From Maribacter huludaoensis (GTDB taxonomy: Bacteria > Bacteroidota > Bacteroidia > Flavobacteriales > Flavobacteriaceae): 64,000 nucleotides of DNA. Both the position numbers and the translations under genes were made by a program. The notes under the pieces are model-generated. The model had not been told where the DNA came from, searched no databases, and saw only the letters and a list, made by a program, of their open reading frames with translations. The stretch covers positions 41,670-105,669 of the forward strand of contig NZ_JARKMS010000005.1 in NCBI RefSeq assembly GCF_029350945.1, in the 5' to 3' direction. Of the stretch, positions 1 to 7,730 are shown piece by piece (within the stretch, counting starts at the first letter, position 1; every line of letters starts with the position of its first letter).

Positions 1-353
1 AAACCTTGGTACCCAAAATTCAGCAAATAAGAAGCTTCCTTTTGTACAAAAGCAGCACATTCCTGCTCCAATTGCTCATGAAACTCTGTATGACCACTCA
101 TCATTCTTGCTCCCATTGGGTATGCAGAACCATATTCAGCTGCAGCCTCACCATCTACCTTCTTAATCTCAGGAAGATTCGCCAAGCCTAAATAATCATT
201 GATACTCCAGGTGATAACATCTTTTCCCTGAAATTTCATTCTATTAGAAATAGGACCTTCCAATTTAGGGAACACGAAGTAACCCTCTGCTTGTGAAGCC
301 CATTTACCTAAAGGGCCTTTATTCGCTAAAATTCTATCAAATAAGTCTTTCAT
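1..353 (-). CDS. Alpha-oxoamine synthase-family PLP enzyme, N-terminal part (CapB-like?)
   Basis: The 117 visible codons run from an ATG at 353 off the left edge, so the PLP lysine and C-terminus are not seen. The N-terminus has the features of the BioF/KBL/serine-palmitoyltransferase fold-type I family: a SINDYLGLA segment (residues 50-58), an acidic linker and a GARMMSGHT segment (around 82-90), where family members position substrate and PLP. These enzymes condense an amino acid with an acyl thioester and lose CO2. The cysteine-synthase-like gene just upstream on the same strand suggests the cysteate fatty acyltransferase of sulfonolipid (capnine) synthesis. That is inference from gene pairing; 8-amino-7-oxononanoate synthase, 2-amino-3-ketobutyrate ligase or serine palmitoyltransferase remain possible. 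Confidence 0.75.
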   Translation of the reverse strand, partial: MKDLFDRILANKGPLGKWASQAEGYFVFPKLEGPISNRMKFQGKDVITWSINDYLGLANLPEIKKVDGEAAAEYGSAYPMGARMMSGHTEFHEQLEQECAAFVQKEASYLLNFGYQG

Positions 354-420
354 TGTTTAATTTGGATCTGTCTGCAAAAGTAAATAATTTTGATAAAAGA
401 ACATAAATTATTTATAACGC

Positions 421-446
421 AAAAAAGTGGGCTATAAACCCACTTT
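421..446 (-). terminator. Rho-independent terminator after the PLP synthase gene
   Basis: Eight-base arms (AAAGTGGG at 424-431 and CCCACTTT at 439-446) enclose a 7-nt loop, and a T run follows on the minus strand. It lies 25 bp past the stop of the cysteine-synthase-like gene and before the 353 gene, so read-through between the two is probably partial. Confidence 0.7.
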
Positions 447-470
447 ATTTACAATTATATCTTAAAAAAA

Positions 471-1511
471 TTACTTAATATATTGAATTTCCTGTGTTTC
501 TTCCACCGTTTGCGTATTCAAGAAACCTTGATCCTCCATCCACTGGTCACTATATATTTTACTCATATAACGAGAACCATGATCAGGAAAAATACACACT
601 ACATTACTATTTTTATCAAAGGTGTTCAATTCATTCAATTGTTTAATGGCCTGCATGACCGCACCACTGGTATACCCTACAAAAATACCTTCAGTTCTAG
701 AAATTTCTCTAGCTGTATGTGCACTTTCAGCATCGGTAACTTTAATAAACTCATCTATAGCACTAAAATCCGTAGCACCGGGAATTAAGTTTTTTCCCAA
801 ACCTTCTATTCTATAAGGATAAATCTCATTGGTATCCAATTTACCGGTTTCATGATATTTTTTTAGGACAGAGCCATAAGCATCTACACCAATAACCTTT
901 ATATTCGGGTTTTGTTCCTTTAAATACCGTGCCGTTCCAGAAATTGTACCACCTGTACCACTACAGGCAATAAGATGTGTAATTTGCCCACCAGTCTGCT
1001 CCCAAATCTCTGGACCAGTAGATCTATAATGGGCTTCCATATTCAACTGATTGAAATATTGGTTAATATAAATAGAACCTTTTGTTTCTTTATGCAACCT
1101 TTTTGCAACTTCGTAATATGACCTTGGATCATCTGCACTTACATGAGCCGGACATACATATACCTTTGCACCCATTGAGCGTAGCATATCTATTTTATCT
1201 GGAGATGACTTTGAACTTACCGCTAGAATACAATCGTACCCTTTTATAATACTTGCCATTGCAATACTAAAGCCGGTATTTCCCGAAGTTGTCTCTATTA
1301 CTGTGCTGCCTTCCGTAAGTAAACCTGCTTTCTCTGCCTGCTCAATAATATGAATCGCTATTCTGTCCTTTGAAGAGTGACCCGGATTAAATGCTTCTAC
1401 CTTAGCGTAAAAATTACCGGTAAGGTTTTCTGCTATTTTATTCAACTTAACTAGTGGTGTATTACCGACCAGCTCTAATATATTGTTGTAAGCCCTGATC
1501 TCATTTTTCAT
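471..1511 (-). CDS. Fold-type II PLP enzyme of the cysteine/cystathionine synthase family (possible cysteate synthase)
   Basis: The 346-residue protein has the full beta-substitution core: the PLP lysine at about K48 in NPGHSSKDR, the cofactor-side loop SGNTG (76-80), the phosphate-binding GTGGTISG (185-192) and a C-terminal TSGA segment near 284. O-acetylserine sulfhydrylases and cystathionine beta-synthases usually read NPGGSVKDR at the lysine loop, so the H-S-S variant here is notable. There is no C-terminal CBS regulatory pair. Family enzymes replace the beta-substituent of serine derivatives with a sulfur nucleophile. The downstream acyl-CoA/ACP condensing enzyme suggests O-phosphoserine plus sulfite giving cysteate for sulfonolipids. 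Housekeeping cysteine or cystathionine synthesis is the main alternative. Confidence 0.85.
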   Translation of the reverse strand: MKNEIRAYNNILELVGNTPLVKLNKIAENLTGNFYAKVEAFNPGHSSKDRIAIHIIEQAEKAGLLTEGSTVIETTSGNTGFSIAMASIIKGYDCILAVSSKSSPDKIDMLRSMGAKVYVCPAHVSADDPRSYYEVAKRLHKETKGSIYINQYFNQLNMEAHYRSTGPEIWEQTGGQITHLIACSGTGGTISGTARYLKEQNPNIKVIGVDAYGSVLKKYHETGKLDTNEIYPYRIEGLGKNLIPGATDFSAIDEFIKVTDAESAHTAREISRTEGIFVGYTSGAVMQAIKQLNELNTFDKNSNVVCIFPDHGSRYMSKIYSDQWMEDQGFLNTQTVEETQEIQYIK

Positions 1512-1589
1512 AAGGGGGATATCAATGTTTAATTAATATTTGTAGGAAATCGTTAAAATTTCCGTAGCAAATTTACAGTTTTTTTTCCA

Positions 1590-3647
1590 CTATGCGATTT
1601 TACCTTCCAAATCTAAAAGAAATGCATATTCTTTTGCAACCTCTTTCAAAGACTCAAACCTACCCGAAGCACCGCCATGACCTGCATCCATATTTGTATT
1701 TAATAGCAATAATTGGTCATCATTCTTAAACTCCCTAAGCTTAGCGACCCACTTTGCAGGTTCAAAATACTGTACTTGAGAATCATGTAAGCCCGTTGTT
1801 ACCAACATATGAGGATATGCCTGAGCCGTAACATTATCATAAGGAGAATATGACTTCATATAATCGTAATATACTTTGTCATTGGGGTTGCCCCACTCAT
1901 CGTACTCCCCAGTAGTCAACGGTATTGAATCATCTAACATAGTAGTAACAACGTCTACAAAAGGTACCGTAGCAATAACACCGTTATAAATATCTGGTTG
2001 CATATTAATAATTGCACCCATTAACAGACCACCTGCAGATCCGCCCATTGCATACAAATGCTTATCGCTGGTCATTTTTTGCTCAATTAAATATTTAGAG
2101 CAATCAATAAAATCTGTAAACGTGTTTTTCTTTTTCAACAGTTTTCCTGTCTCGTACCACTTACGACCTAGGTACTCCCCTCCCCTTATATGAGCAATAG
2201 CAAACACAAATCCGCGGTCTAACAAACTTAATCTTACGGTAGAAAAATACGGGTCTATTGTAGACCCGTAAGATCCGTATGCATATTGTAAAATTGGCGT
2301 ATTCTCATTTATGACCGTATCTTTTCTATAAACAAGGGACATCGGTATTTTTTCCCCGTCCCTGGCGCTTGCCCACAAACGTTCTTCCTTATAATTTTCC
2401 TTGTGGAACAGACCACCAAGGACCTCTTGTTCTTTTTTGATTTCCTTTTCTTTGGTACGCATATTAAAATCAATGACCGAACTTGGTGTTGACATAGAGT
2501 TATACGAGTATCTAAGAACCTCTGTATCAAAATCAGGATTACTACCTACATACGCAGTATATGTTTCACTTTCAAAAGGTAAATAGTATTCATCCGCACC
2601 GTCCCAACGAATAATTCTTATTTTATTAAGACCGTTCTCACGTTCTGAAAGCACATAATATTCCTTAAAAATATCTATATCTTCTAAAAGCACATCTGTT
2701 CTGTGCGGAATGAATTCTTGCCAATACCCAGAAAAAGTCTTGTCTTCAGATGTACGCATTAATTTAAAATTCTCCGCATCATCCTTATTCGTTAATATAA
2801 AGAAACTATCGTCATAATGAAAAATGGTATATTCCAATCCGCGTTCTCTAGGTGAAAACATTTGAAATTCACCATCAGGCGTATCCGTTGAAAGAATTTG
2901 AAATTCTGAAGTTAAGGTACTAAATGATCCAATTACCAAAAATTTTTTTGATTTGGTTTTATAAATAAATGTACTGAACGTATCATCTTTTTCTTGAAAA
3001 ACCAATACATCTTCAGATGTAGGCGTACCTAATTTATGTTTATAAATTTTGTCAGATCTAAGGGTAACCGGATCTTTACGAGTATAAAACAGGGTTTCAT
3101 TATCATTTGCCCAGACACCACCTCCTGTTGTATTCTCAATTTTATCCTCTAAAACCAAACCTGTTTCAAGATTTTTAATCTGTAGGGTATATTGCCTTCT
3201 AGAAACAGTATCCACACCAAAAGCAGCCATTTTATTATTTGGACTAATGGCTATACCTCCAAGACTAAAGTAATCATAGCCTTTAGCCATGTCATTGCAA
3301 TTGAACATGATTTCCTCTTCAGTATCTAGATTATATTTAAATCTAGAGTATAAAGGGTATTCACCACCAATAATATATCTGGTACTATACCAGTAATCAT
3401 TCAATTTATAAGGAACAGAAGAATCGTCTTCTTTGATCCTACCTTTCATTTCCTGAAATAAATCTTCCTGAAAATCTTTAGTATGCGCTGTTATAGCATT
3501 ATAATACTCATTCTCTGCTTCTAGATAAGAAATAACATCTTTATTCTCCTTATCGTTCAACCAATAATAATCATCTACCCGAACATCATCATGAATAACC
3601 AATTCTTTCGGAACTTTTTGCGCCTTTGGCGGATGCTTAACACTCAT
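1590..3647 (-). CDS. ptrB: Oligopeptidase B (S9A serine peptidase)
   Basis: At 685 residues it matches the usual length of oligopeptidase B. An N-terminal seven-bladed propeller (about 70-410) precedes the alpha/beta-hydrolase domain. The catalytic triad is readable: Ser537 in GGSAGG, Asp622 in GLHDSQV and His657 in AGHGG. The enzyme cuts short peptides after basic residues. No signal peptide is seen, so it should be cytoplasmic, although some Bacteroidota members are exported. It starts 125 bp from the divergent ybaB-like gene, so the two share a promoter region. The downstream PLP gene begins 78 bp after its stop. Confidence 0.9.
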   Translation of the reverse strand: MSVKHPPKAQKVPKELVIHDDVRVDDYYWLNDKENKDVISYLEAENEYYNAITAHTKDFQEDLFQEMKGRIKEDDSSVPYKLNDYWYSTRYIIGGEYPLYSRFKYNLDTEEEIMFNCNDMAKGYDYFSLGGIAISPNNKMAAFGVDTVSRRQYTLQIKNLETGLVLEDKIENTTGGGVWANDNETLFYTRKDPVTLRSDKIYKHKLGTPTSEDVLVFQEKDDTFSTFIYKTKSKKFLVIGSFSTLTSEFQILSTDTPDGEFQMFSPRERGLEYTIFHYDDSFFILTNKDDAENFKLMRTSEDKTFSGYWQEFIPHRTDVLLEDIDIFKEYYVLSERENGLNKIRIIRWDGADEYYLPFESETYTAYVGSNPDFDTEVLRYSYNSMSTPSSVIDFNMRTKEKEIKKEQEVLGGLFHKENYKEERLWASARDGEKIPMSLVYRKDTVINENTPILQYAYGSYGSTIDPYFSTVRLSLLDRGFVFAIAHIRGGEYLGRKWYETGKLLKKKNTFTDFIDCSKYLIEQKMTSDKHLYAMGGSAGGLLMGAIINMQPDIYNGVIATVPFVDVVTTMLDDSIPLTTGEYDEWGNPNDKVYYDYMKSYSPYDNVTAQAYPHMLVTTGLHDSQVQYFEPAKWVAKLREFKNDDQLLLLNTNMDAGHGGASGRFESLKEVAKEYAFLLDLEGKIA

Positions 3648-3772
3648 ACAAACTACATTATAAAATAAGATGGCAAAAATAAGACTATTTAACAGACCCC
3701 CGTTTTATTACCGTTAAAAACTAAAATGCCTCTATTTTTATTATTTTTACAACCTAAAATAAAAATGAAATT

Positions 3773-4099
3773 ATGTTCGGAGATATGATGGGTATGATGG
3801 GAAAACTCAAAGAAACCCAAAAAAAAGTAGAAGAAACTAAAAAAAGACTAGATAAAGTTTCATTAGAAGAAAAATCTAACGATGGTTTAATTTCTGTGAC
3901 AATTACAGCGAATAGAGAAGTCAAGAAAATAGTAATAGATGACAGTCTTTTGCAAGATAAAGAGCAATTAGAAGATTATTTAATACTTACTTTGAACAAA
4001 GCTATAAAGAACGCAACCAACGTAAACGAAACAGAATTAGCTGCAGTTGCCAAAGACGGAATGCCCAATATTCCTGGGATGGATTCGTTATTTAAGTAA
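3773..4099 (+). CDS. YbaB/EbfC-family nucleoid-associated protein
   Basis: The 108-residue protein has the YbaB/EbfC layout: a Met/Gly-rich N-terminus ([12 protein letters not shown]), a charged helix with many Lys and Glu, a beta core with [12 protein letters not shown], and a C-terminal helix ending in a Met/Gly/Pro-rich tail. Family members form dimers like tweezers and bind DNA with little sequence preference. In many bacteria the gene sits beside dnaX or recR; here it stands alone ahead of a thioredoxin-like gene 41 bp downstream, with which it is probably co-transcribed up to the terminator at 4612. Confidence 0.88.
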   Translation: MFGDMMGMMGKLKETQKKVEETKKRLDKVSLEEKSNDGLISVTITANREVKKIVIDDSLLQDKEQLEDYLILTLNKAIKNATNVNETELAAVAKDGMPNIPGMDSLFK

Positions 4100-4140
4100 G
4101 ATTGGCAAGTTATTTGTAGATACTCTTTAAAATATAAATT

Positions 4141-4593
4141 ATGAAGTATTTTATTTTATTATTCATGATTCCGCTTTTTGCTTCGGCTCAAGCAGATTTC
4201 AATAGCGTAGACGATTCTAAATGGTTAACTAATTATGATACTGCCATTTCAAAAGCAAAAAAGCAAAACAAGAACGTTTTGGTTTACTTTACCGGTAGTG
4301 ATTGGTGCCCGCCTTGTAAAATGCTTAAAACAGATTTATTCGACACTAAAGAGTTTAAAGAACTATCCAATAATTACATATTACTTTATATAGATGTACC
4401 CAGAAACAGAGATTTAATATCAGAAAAACAAATGGTGCACAATAAAGCCTTATTAACAAAATTAAATAAGAAAAAAGTATTTCCGTTATTCAAGATTATA
4501 GATGCAAAAGGAAATGAATTAGATAAATTATCCGGTTATAGCATGAACGGTGTTGTAGATTCTCACCTTAGACTTTTAGAGAAGAACAAGTAA
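4141..4593 (+). CDS. Exported thioredoxin-fold protein
   Basis: The 150-residue protein opens with a short Lys and hydrophobic signal peptide ending near ASAQA (residues 14-18). A thioredoxin-like domain follows, with the redox pair C56 and C59 in DWCPPCK. The DUF255/thioredoxin_7-like spacing (TGSDWCPPC) is typical of periplasmic disulfide reductases in Bacteroidota. The cis-Pro loop is probably KVFPLFKI near 120. Its substrate is unknown; a general oxidoreductase role in the cell envelope is the likely function. It is the last gene before a strong terminator. Confidence 0.85.
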   Translation: MKYFILLFMIPLFASAQADFNSVDDSKWLTNYDTAISKAKKQNKNVLVYFTGSDWCPPCKMLKTDLFDTKEFKELSNNYILLYIDVPRNRDLISEKQMVHNKALLTKLNKKKVFPLFKIIDAKGNELDKLSGYSMNGVVDSHLRLLEKNK

Positions 4594-4611
4594 TAAGATT
4601 CATTTAAAAAT

Positions 4612-4648
4612 AAAAAGGGCTTACATGATGTAAGCCCTTTTTATTTTT
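4612..4648 (+). terminator. Rho-independent terminator after the thioredoxin-like gene
   Basis: A stem with AAAGGGCTTACA and TGTAAGCCCTTT arms around a 3-nt loop is followed by TTATTTTT. The stem sequence is almost the same as that of the ompA-side terminator at 5034-5063. Confidence 0.85.
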
Positions 4649-5033
4649 AAATACCACTGTAACCCATATAAAACATAACGTTTAGGTAAATACATAACAG
4701 TCTTTTTAAATAGCTAGATAAAACACCTAAGGGCAAGCCCAGAGGTATTCAAAGAAATTAAATTATTAAATTCGAGGCAAGCCTAGGCGTATATCCTTTC
4801 AATGAAATTAAAAAGTTAATCACTCCTATTATTTCTCATATCTCTGATTACAAACATTGTTACTGATTACATTTCTTATAATTAAAACCAACCCTTGGAA
4901 CCTCAGCAATAAAAATTATCCTGACAACCTAAATATTAGTAACGAAGACTCTTTAAAGCACATATTAAACTTTACTGATTACAATGAATCGTAAAGTAAA
5001 AATCATACATCTAGAATGGTAGTTATAAGGCAT
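4649..5033. other. Gene-free stretch between two convergent terminators
   Basis: No ORF with coding character or RNA gene was recognised. The only structure seen is the GGCAAGCC repeat at 4719-4800. The rest is AT-rich with no clear promoter or hairpin. Because both bordering transcripts end here, the region looks like a tolerated landing place for repeats. Confidence 0.6.
4719..4800. repeat. GGCAAGCC repeat element, copy 1
   Basis: About 82 bp that begin with TAAAACACCT and hold two GGCAAGCC cores, at 4732-4739 and 4776-4783, exactly 44 bp apart. The same layout occurs at 62594-62675 with the same 13-bp offset from the TAAAACACCT start and the same 44-bp core spacing. Each core is a short imperfect palindrome (GGGCAAGCCC, AGGCAAGCCT). 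It carries no ORF and resembles a REP-like or MITE-like dispersed element. Confidence 0.65.
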
Positions 5034-5063
5034 AAAAAAAGGGCTTACTTGTTGTAAGCCCTT
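5034..5063 (-). terminator. Rho-independent terminator after the OmpA-family gene
   Basis: Arms at 5039-5048 and 5054-5063 (AAGGGCTTAC / GTAAGCCCTT) with a 5-nt loop; on the minus strand a run of seven T follows. It sits 21 bp past the stop of the gene at 5085. Confidence 0.85.
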
Positions 5064-5084
5064 CTTCACTAAATAACCTAATAA

Positions 5085-6185
5085 TTAGTTATTAATTAAT
5101 CTAAATTGAGTTCTTCTGTTTACAGCGTGCTCTCTTGCAGTACAAGAAACACCGTCGCTACATCTGTTCAATAATTTAGTTTCACCGTAACCGTTAGCCA
5201 CTAAAAGACTAGAGTTAACACCTTTAGAGATTAAGTAATCTGCTACAGCTTTAGCTCTTCTTTCAGAAAGATCTTGGTTAGAAGCCGCACCACCTTGAGA
5301 ATCTGTATGAGACGCTAATTCAACTTTAACACCTGGGTTTTGAGCTAATACAGGCAACAATCTGTTATCTATGATACTTTTAGCTTGAGAAGTTAACGTA
5401 GCACTTCCAGAATCCCAGTTGATAGGTAAAGCTTGGTACTCAACTAATGCACATTCTACTTCTTTCCATGTAGTTAAACCACCTTTTTCTTTTAAAACTT
5501 CTTTTGTAATAGTCGTAGTTTTTGCAGGAACTATTTCTTCAACAGTATAAGCATCTTTATCCAATACGGTTTTAGTAATTTCTCTGTACTCAGCAGGAAT
5601 TATTTTCTCTACAACAGTAGCAGGAGAAATCAATACTGATTTAGTGTACGATCCATTCTTAGAAGGTAATGGAGTACTTGTTGTTGAAGCATCACTTGCA
5701 AGAACCTGAGTTGAAATTGTCTCAAATTGTGCTGGATACCCTTTGTAACACCAGTATCTACAATCATCTGGATTTCCAGACTCACAATCAGGAGCGGCAA
5801 CACCTAACTCCCATTGAGCGTAAGCTGGTTTTATTTCTAATGTTTGTGTGCTAGGAGAAAAAGAAGCAGGGATCACCTGTAAAGAATTTCCACCTCCTTT
5901 AGATACATACGTTACCGTTTCTGTTCCCCACTTAGCAGGAACCACTGTAAGTACTTTTTCTTCTTCTCTCACTAATACACGTTCTGTCACTGTCTTAAAA
6001 GTAGCAGGAATCGTTTTTAAAATCTTGTACGACGGATTTGTTGTAATCGTAGTAGTTTCATTTACATAAACATCTGGAGTTGTACAACGCACGTAACATT
6101 TACCTGGCTCTGGATTTGAAGGCAAATCTTGGGCCATTGCAAACGACGCTGAAAATGCAACTGCTAGGAATAATACTTTTTTCAT
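5085..6185 (-). CDS. OmpA-family peptidoglycan-associated outer-membrane protein with repeat N-terminus
   Basis: The 366-residue protein has a clear signal peptide (MKKVLFLAVAFSASFAMAQ, cut after Gln19). The last ~110 residues are an OmpA C-terminal domain: INWDSGSATL, a peptidoglycan-contact segment ASHTDSQGG, then DLSERRAKAVADYL and a final NRRTQF. The middle is not a beta-barrel. It is a chain of degenerate units containing (I/V)PA followed by aromatic and T-x-x-V-L residues (for example IPATFKTVTERVL, IPAEYREITKTVL). Two Cys-rich spots (DCESGNPDDCRYWC) suggest disulfides. Family role: anchoring the outer membrane to peptidoglycan. The repeat module is unassigned and may bind a partner. 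Confidence 0.88.
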   Translation of the reverse strand: MKKVLFLAVAFSASFAMAQDLPSNPEPGKCYVRCTTPDVYVNETTTITTNPSYKILKTIPATFKTVTERVLVREEEKVLTVVPAKWGTETVTYVSKGGGNSLQVIPASFSPSTQTLEIKPAYAQWELGVAAPDCESGNPDDCRYWCYKGYPAQFETISTQVLASDASTTSTPLPSKNGSYTKSVLISPATVVEKIIPAEYREITKTVLDKDAYTVEEIVPAKTTTITKEVLKEKGGLTTWKEVECALVEYQALPINWDSGSATLTSQAKSIIDNRLLPVLAQNPGVKVELASHTDSQGGAASNQDLSERRAKAVADYLISKGVNSSLLVANGYGETKLLNRCSDGVSCTAREHAVNRRTQFRLINN

Positions 6186-6225
6186 TTTGATAAGGATTTT
6201 TTTAATAATTAATATTTGGCAATTT

Positions 6226-6243
6226 ATGTTAATATTTTAACAT
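6226..6243. promoter_or_regulatory. Inverted repeat in front of the OmpA-family gene
   Basis: ATGTTAA and TTAACAT arms flank a 4-nt spacer, 41-58 bp upstream of the ATG at 6185. The position suits an operator or promoter overlap, but the sequence is AT-rich and no regulator is known from the window. Confidence 0.3.
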
Positions 6244-6379
6244 TTCAATAAGAAAAGCCCTACTTTTTAAAAGCTTTTTCTTAATCAAAAGTTAATGAAT
6301 CAACCTCTCAATAGATAAGACACAGTATTATTTAAAAAGTCACTAAAAAGCAGAGAAAATATTAATTATCTTTAATGAG

Positions 6380-6694
6380 ATGATCAAAATAGATAAAAAA
6401 GAAGATGGGCTATATCAGTTTATTTTAAAATCTGAAAATGGCAATACACTATTAAAGAGCGTTTCATTTAGTACTGAAAACGAAATAGATAGCGCTTTAA
6501 AAGAAGTGAAATTTTTAAAGAACAGCAACGGTAAATTGTTTGAGCGCAGAACAAACACGGATGGCAAATTTTTAATTGAATTAAAAAATACCGATGGAAA
6601 AATAATTGGCTCCAGCGGACTTTACTCCTCTGAAGCCGGTATGGAAAACGGTATTTTAAATATATCTAACAGTATTGACATTGATATTAAATAG
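6380..6694 (+). CDS. YegP-type protein with two DUF1508 repeats
   Basis: The 104-residue protein consists of two similar units of about 50 residues. The first has YQFILKSENGNTLLKS and the second FLIELKNTDGKIIGSS, each with the F-x-L-K-x-x-N/D-G-x-x-I/L-x-S pattern of DUF1508 (YegP). Family function is unknown; the fold is a small beta-rich tandem. No signal peptide. Its last 8 bp overlap the 3' end of the convergent threonine aldolase gene. Confidence 0.85.
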   Translation: MIKIDKKEDGLYQFILKSENGNTLLKSVSFSTENEIDSALKEVKFLKNSNGKLFERRTNTDGKFLIELKNTDGKIIGSSGLYSSEAGMENGILNISNSIDIDIK

Positions 6695-7709
6695 ATTTTA
6701 ATATCATCAATAATTCATTATGCATATCATCAGTATAATCTAAATGGGTAACCATTCTTAACTTACCCTGCCCCATACTTATGATTAAAACATTTTTTTC
6801 TTTTAATCTATTTACAAACTGATCACTGGACATAAAAGACTCATCAATCTCAAAAATGACGATATTGGTTTCAATAGGCTCCACTTTTTTTATAAAAGAT
6901 TTGGAAGACAGCGCAACACCTATCTCTTTTGCCTTTTTATGATCTTCCGTTAATCTTTCTACGTGATTATCTAAGGCATAAATTGCCGCCGCCGCCAGAA
7001 ATCCGGATTGGCGCATACCACCACCAAAAATTTTACGAATACGAAGCGCTTTATCCATTTGCTCTTTGGTCCCTAATAATAAAGAGCCAACTGGGCAACC
7101 CAAGCCTTTACTTAAACAAACGCTAATAGTATCGAATAGCTGTCCATACTGTAACGTAGTTTCATTTTTTTCTACCATGGCATTCCACAAACGGGCCCCG
7201 TCTAAATGAAATCCTAATTTATGATCATCACAAACCTTTCTTATTTTTTCAAGCTCTTTAAAATCCCAGCAAGTACCACCACCTTTATTAGCGGTATTTT
7301 CTACACAGACCAAAGTAGATAACGGACTATGGTAAAAATCTGGCGGGTTAATAGAAGCTTCCACTTGTGCCGCTTTCATTGTACCTCTGTCCCCATCTAC
7401 CAAGCGACATGAGACCCCACTATTAAAACTTACTCCGCCACCCTCATAATTATAAATATGTGCGTATTTATCACAAATTAATTGCTCACCAGGTTGAGTA
7501 TGCAATTTTATGGCCGTTTGGTTGGTCATAGTGCCACTAGGAAAAAACAATGCAGACTCCATTCCAAAAAGTTTGGCCGCTTTATCCTCTAACGCATTTA
7601 CCGTTGGATCTTCTTTAAATACATCATCACCAACAGCTGCCGACATCATTGCATCTAACATACCTGGTGTAGGTTTCGTTACCGTATCACTGATAAGATT
7701 AATAAGCAT
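6687..7709 (-). CDS. ltaE: Low-specificity L-threonine aldolase
   Basis: A 340-residue fold-type I PLP enzyme. It starts with the family's SDTVTKPTPGM segment. HLDGAR (168-173) carries the PLP-ring aspartate, and K201 in LSKGLGCPVGS is the expected Schiff-base lysine. It splits L-threonine or allo-threonine to glycine and acetaldehyde in the cytoplasm. The gene is the downstream partner of the metalloprotease gene, with a 21-bp gap, so the two may share a transcript although nothing links their roles. Confidence 0.92.
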   Translation of the reverse strand: MLINLISDTVTKPTPGMLDAMMSAAVGDDVFKEDPTVNALEDKAAKLFGMESALFFPSGTMTNQTAIKLHTQPGEQLICDKYAHIYNYEGGGVSFNSGVSCRLVDGDRGTMKAAQVEASINPPDFYHSPLSTLVCVENTANKGGGTCWDFKELEKIRKVCDDHKLGFHLDGARLWNAMVEKNETTLQYGQLFDTISVCLSKGLGCPVGSLLLGTKEQMDKALRIRKIFGGGMRQSGFLAAAAIYALDNHVERLTEDHKKAKEIGVALSSKSFIKKVEPIETNIVIFEIDESFMSSDQFVNRLKEKNVLIISMGQGKLRMVTHLDYTDDMHNELLMILKSI

Positions 7710-7730
7710 AAATAAAATGTAAAGATTGAA

